From: CAYLJJ01 sp964384025 | Lineage (GTDB): Bacteria > Myxococcota_A > Bradymonadia > UBA7976 > UBA1532 | Length of the DNA: 17,106 bases | Direction: 5' to 3' | NCBI GenBank assembly: GCA_964384025.1 | Contig: CAYLJJ010000115.1 | Span: forward strand, 1-17,106 | Shown: positions 14,792 to 17,106 of the stretch, piece after piece | Layout of the letters: each line of letters opens with the position of its first letter | How positions within the stretch are numbered: the stretch's first letter is position 1 | The notes under the pieces: model-generated | What the model was told of the DNA's origin: nothing | Seen by the model: the letters and a program-made list of their open reading frames with translations, nothing else | Databases searched by the model: none | Position numbers and translations under genes: made by a program

Positions 14792-15847
14792 ATGAAAATT
14801 CTGATTATTGGTGGTACTAGATTTATTGGTAAAGCAATATGTGAGAAATTCATTTCTCAGGAGCACGAAGTCATCCTTTTTAATCGAGGACAAACTCAAC
14901 ATTCACTTGGCGTACAAACAATATTTGGTGACGTGGAAGGCATTCTAAACTTTAAGGATCAGTTATTAGAGAACGATTTTGACGTTGTTGTTCATTGCAT
15001 TTCGCATACAGAAAAACATGCCTCCGATCTTGTCTCTATTTTCAGCAATACAAAAACTCATCTTATCGTTTTAAGCTCTGTTGATGGCTATGAGGCCTTT
15101 CAAGGCCTTAATAGAAAGGAAGACAAAGCTGAACTTCCTATTACAGAGGATTCTCTATTGAGTTCAATGATGTACTACTGGAGCGACTCATCAACAAAGG
15201 GGTTATTATCGGAAAAATACGATAAAAATCTAATGACTGAAATTTTAATGGTGGCAAGTCGAACTAAAGAATTAACTGTAACAGTTTTTAGGTTATCGAT
15301 GGTTTATGGACCTGGAGATTATCAATACCCCCGTCGCCATGGAGCTTTTATTCGTCGAATTATTGATAAGCGAAAAAGTATAATTTTTTCAGATCGAGAA
15401 CAATGTCAGGTTTACACTTTCGGGTATGTTGAAAATATAGCTGCTGCCATTGCACACTCTTTGAAAAAGAGTATAACTTTTGGAAAGATATACAATCTTG
15501 GCGAAACAAAGGCTCGATCTCAACGACGATGGGCTGAATTGTATGCCAAAGTAGCAAACTGGGAATTTGATATTCATATTCTACCAGAAGAGTTGATTAG
15601 GATGGATAAGTCTTTTCGTAATGCCCCACCTAAACACCTACTAATTGATAGCTCACTTTTTTGCCGAGAGACAAAATTTGCCTACCCAATCAATTTAGAT
15701 GAGGCTGTCAAGAGAACAATCAATTATGCAATTGAGCACCCAAACATATTAGGTGAGCCAGAGAATTATGATGGAGAGGATCACTTACTCAGAGTTTTTT
15801 ATTCAAAAATGGACCAAATCCACTCTAAAATGTCGGAAGACAGCTAA
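14792..15847 (+). CDS. NAD-dependent epimerase/dehydratase (extended SDR)
   Basis: The 351-residue protein has the nucleotide-binding motif GGTRFIG at 7-13 with start MKILIIGG, Ser95 and Tyr100 in LSSVDGY, and YDKNLM at 143-148 as the likely Tyr-x-x-x-Lys variant (Tyr143, Lys145). FRLSMVYGPGDYQYPRRHG near 166-184 is typical of the family. The substrate may be a sugar nucleotide or an isoflavone-like compound; it is not decided. The start is ATG 14792, with AGAGG 7-11 bases upstream; a TTG three bases earlier is too close. It is AT-rich against GC-rich neighbours and lies between the IS91 remnant and the palindromic repeat. Confidence 0.85.
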   Translation: MKILIIGGTRFIGKAICEKFISQEHEVILFNRGQTQHSLGVQTIFGDVEGILNFKDQLLENDFDVVVHCISHTEKHASDLVSIFSNTKTHLIVLSSVDGYEAFQGLNRKEDKAELPITEDSLLSSMMYYWSDSSTKGLLSEKYDKNLMTEILMVASRTKELTVTVFRLSMVYGPGDYQYPRRHGAFIRRIIDKRKSIIFSDREQCQVYTFGYVENIAAAIAHSLKKSITFGKIYNLGETKARSQRRWAELYAKVANWEFDIHILPEELIRMDKSFRNAPPKHLLIDSSLFCRETKFAYPINLDEAVKRTINYAIEHPNILGEPENYDGEDHLLRVFYSKMDQIHSKMSEDS

Positions 15848-15943
15848 TCGATAGGCTGTTTATCAGAAATGTGAAACTAGGAGATAAGGTAATGATATAT
15901 GATGCTTTAGCCATATCTATTGGGCCCGACAGAGCAGCTACAT

Positions 15944-15959
15944 ATATTCTATAGAATAT
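15944..15959. repeat. Perfect 16-bp palindrome in a 46-bp repeat (copy 2)
   Basis: ATATTCTATAGAATAT is a perfect palindrome followed by ATCATGAAC, AGATGAAAGAGCG and TTCAAGGC, as at 1187-1236. Against copy 1 the G/C pair has become A/T on both arms, so pairing is preserved. It lies 97 bp after the epimerase stop and just before the end of the minus-strand MBL gene. Confidence 0.8.
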
Positions 15960-16009
15960 CATGAACTAGATGAAAGAGCGTGCTTCAAGGCCTAAGGTAC
16001 CCAATCGGT

Positions 16010-17005
16010 TCAGGGTTCTTCAGCAGCACACTCATACTCGAAGCGTACACCGTCGCTTCTGGCGAGGATATCGCCAGCCCTGTCCGTACGGCAGATCCTC
16101 GCTCCGATTTCGCGATATGCTTGTAGAAGTCTCTCATGAGGATGCCCATATCGGTTCCCCTCACCTACCGAGATCACCGCCATCTCTGGTGCAACCGCTT
16201 CAACAAAATTTGGACTATGAAAATGGGACCCATGATGAGGCACTTTCAATAACTGTGCAGAGAGCTGCTCGCCATAATCTTCATATAGATCATATTGTTC
16301 CTCTGTCTCGATATCCCCAGTCAATAAAAAAGAGGTCGCACCATAACGCAGCATAACAACAAGGGAGTTATTATTGTGAACCAAATATTCACCTCCTGAA
16401 TTGAAGACTTCAAGTGATACTTCGCCATAATTCCGGATAAATCCTTGCTCGGGCACAAGAAACAGCGTGTCTTCTTCATCTCGGGCGTTCACAAACTCAT
16501 TATAAGCGTTGGTATTATTGACTTCTCCGTTCTCCCATACTTCGATCACATCCAGTGTATCAATAACCTCATCGAGTCCGCCCACATGATCTGCATGGGG
16601 GTGAGACAACAACAGGAGATCAAGACGAGTTATATCTCGTTGAGCGAGGGTAGGCAGGATCTCCTCCTCACCGCGATGATCGTCACCGCCATCAATGAGG
16701 ATCACTTCTCCGGTGGGAAGCTCTAAGAGAATGGCATCCCCCTGCCCCACATCGATGAAGGTGATCTCAAGAGGAACACCAGGATCCAGGACAGCAAGAT
16801 CGGAACGATCAAGCTCTGCTGGATTGAGATCCAAGAACTCAACATCAATCGAATCGACATCTGACCGATCAAAATCGAGAGCAGGCACAGTCGTGTCATC
16901 TACTGAGTCCAGGCCGATATCACTTGGGGTTCTAAGGTCAGATAGAGCAGCATCGCCTCCATCAAGAACACAGGAAAGATCGCAGCCTTGCTCTCTCTCA
17001 TACAC
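16010..17005 (-). CDS. ComEC-like metallo-beta-lactamase-fold protein
   Basis: The 331-residue protein has an acidic Asp/Ser-rich front (1-75) followed by an MBL domain: FIDVGQGDAILLEL at 83-96, LIDGGD at 103-108, SHPHADHVGGL at 134-144 (HxHxDH metal site), NNNSLVV near 211-217, LLTGDIE around Asp231 and VPHHGS at 255-260. This set is that of ComEC/Rec2-type soluble MBL hydrolases, which act on nucleic acids or phosphodiesters. No signal peptide is seen at the only in-frame start, GTG 17005; the frame stays open back to a TGA at 17066-17068, past which an ATG lies in the same frame. The N-terminus may therefore be damaged or the protein cytoplasmic. Confidence 0.8.
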   Translation of the reverse strand: MYEREQGCDLSCVLDGGDAALSDLRTPSDIGLDSVDDTTVPALDFDRSDVDSIDVEFLDLNPAELDRSDLAVLDPGVPLEITFIDVGQGDAILLELPTGEVILIDGGDDHRGEEEILPTLAQRDITRLDLLLLSHPHADHVGGLDEVIDTLDVIEVWENGEVNNTNAYNEFVNARDEEDTLFLVPEQGFIRNYGEVSLEVFNSGGEYLVHNNNSLVVMLRYGATSFLLTGDIETEEQYDLYEDYGEQLSAQLLKVPHHGSHFHSPNFVEAVAPEMAVISVGEGNRYGHPHERLLQAYREIGARICRTDRAGDILARSDGVRFEYECAAEEP

Positions 17006-17106
17006 TGAAAGATCGGGATCTGAGAGCTGAATGGTGTCATTTGAGATATTTAGAGGGTGTGACTCTCAGCCCTCTCGCGTAATCATTGGGCTTTTCGGAT
17101 CCCAGA

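Noticed and set aside
15970..16356. 128-residue plus-strand frame
   Set aside because: Antisense to the MBL gene; its motifs are clear on the minus strand.

Overview
The window reads as a mosaic accessory region of a Gram-negative bacterium. The long minus-strand genes (6.4-14.0 kb) and the two plus-strand enzymes (3.4-5.7 kb) are GC-rich. Three isolated genes (551-1177, 1988-2728, 14792-15847) and their surroundings are clearly AT-rich. Lipoproteins whose mature start is rich in Asp-Ala-Gly, together with an outer-membrane component, suggest Myxococcota or Bradymonadia (the former Deltaproteobacteria). This is an inference from style, not a proven assignment. Layout: 1-1240 holds an IS91-type transposase 3' remnant, a decayed unrecognised ORF, an AT-rich membrane-anchored protein and a perfect 16-bp palindrome. 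1240-3390 holds a possible small minus-strand ORF, a GNAT-like acetyltransferase and a broken ORF that shares sequence with the decayed ORF at 320-487. 3393-5678 holds a SAM methyltransferase and a short-chain dehydrogenase, with a small interrupted minus-strand ORF between them. 5696-6309 is debris: a broken ISXO2/IS1595-type transposase fused to a second copy of the decayed ORF, which abuts a truncated RNase H-like gene start. 6399-9106 (minus) is a decaying operon: racemase, GNAT-like protein, a frameshifted gene and an amber-interrupted gene. 9119-9418 is a further plus-strand remnant. The best-preserved system is the minus-strand cluster 14035 to 9476. It encodes a small exported His-rich protein, an outer-membrane barrel-like protein with a His-rich segment, a ZnuA-type binding protein, a His/Cys-rich lipoprotein, a ZnuC-type ATPase and a ZnuB-type permease. 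Gaps are 61 bp, 10 bp, ATGA overlap, 3 bp and ATGA overlap, so it looks like one transcript. Together these would carry zinc (or a similar divalent metal) across the outer membrane, bind it at one or more periplasmic proteins, and import it by ABC transport. Immediately upstream lies a second IS91-type remnant, followed by an AT-rich NAD-dependent epimerase and a second copy of the palindrome. The two ends of the window therefore share one arrangement: transposase 3' remnant, AT-rich passenger gene, palindromic 46-bp repeat. The right edge carries a ComEC-like metallo-beta-lactamase-fold protein. No tRNA, rRNA or CRISPR array was seen.
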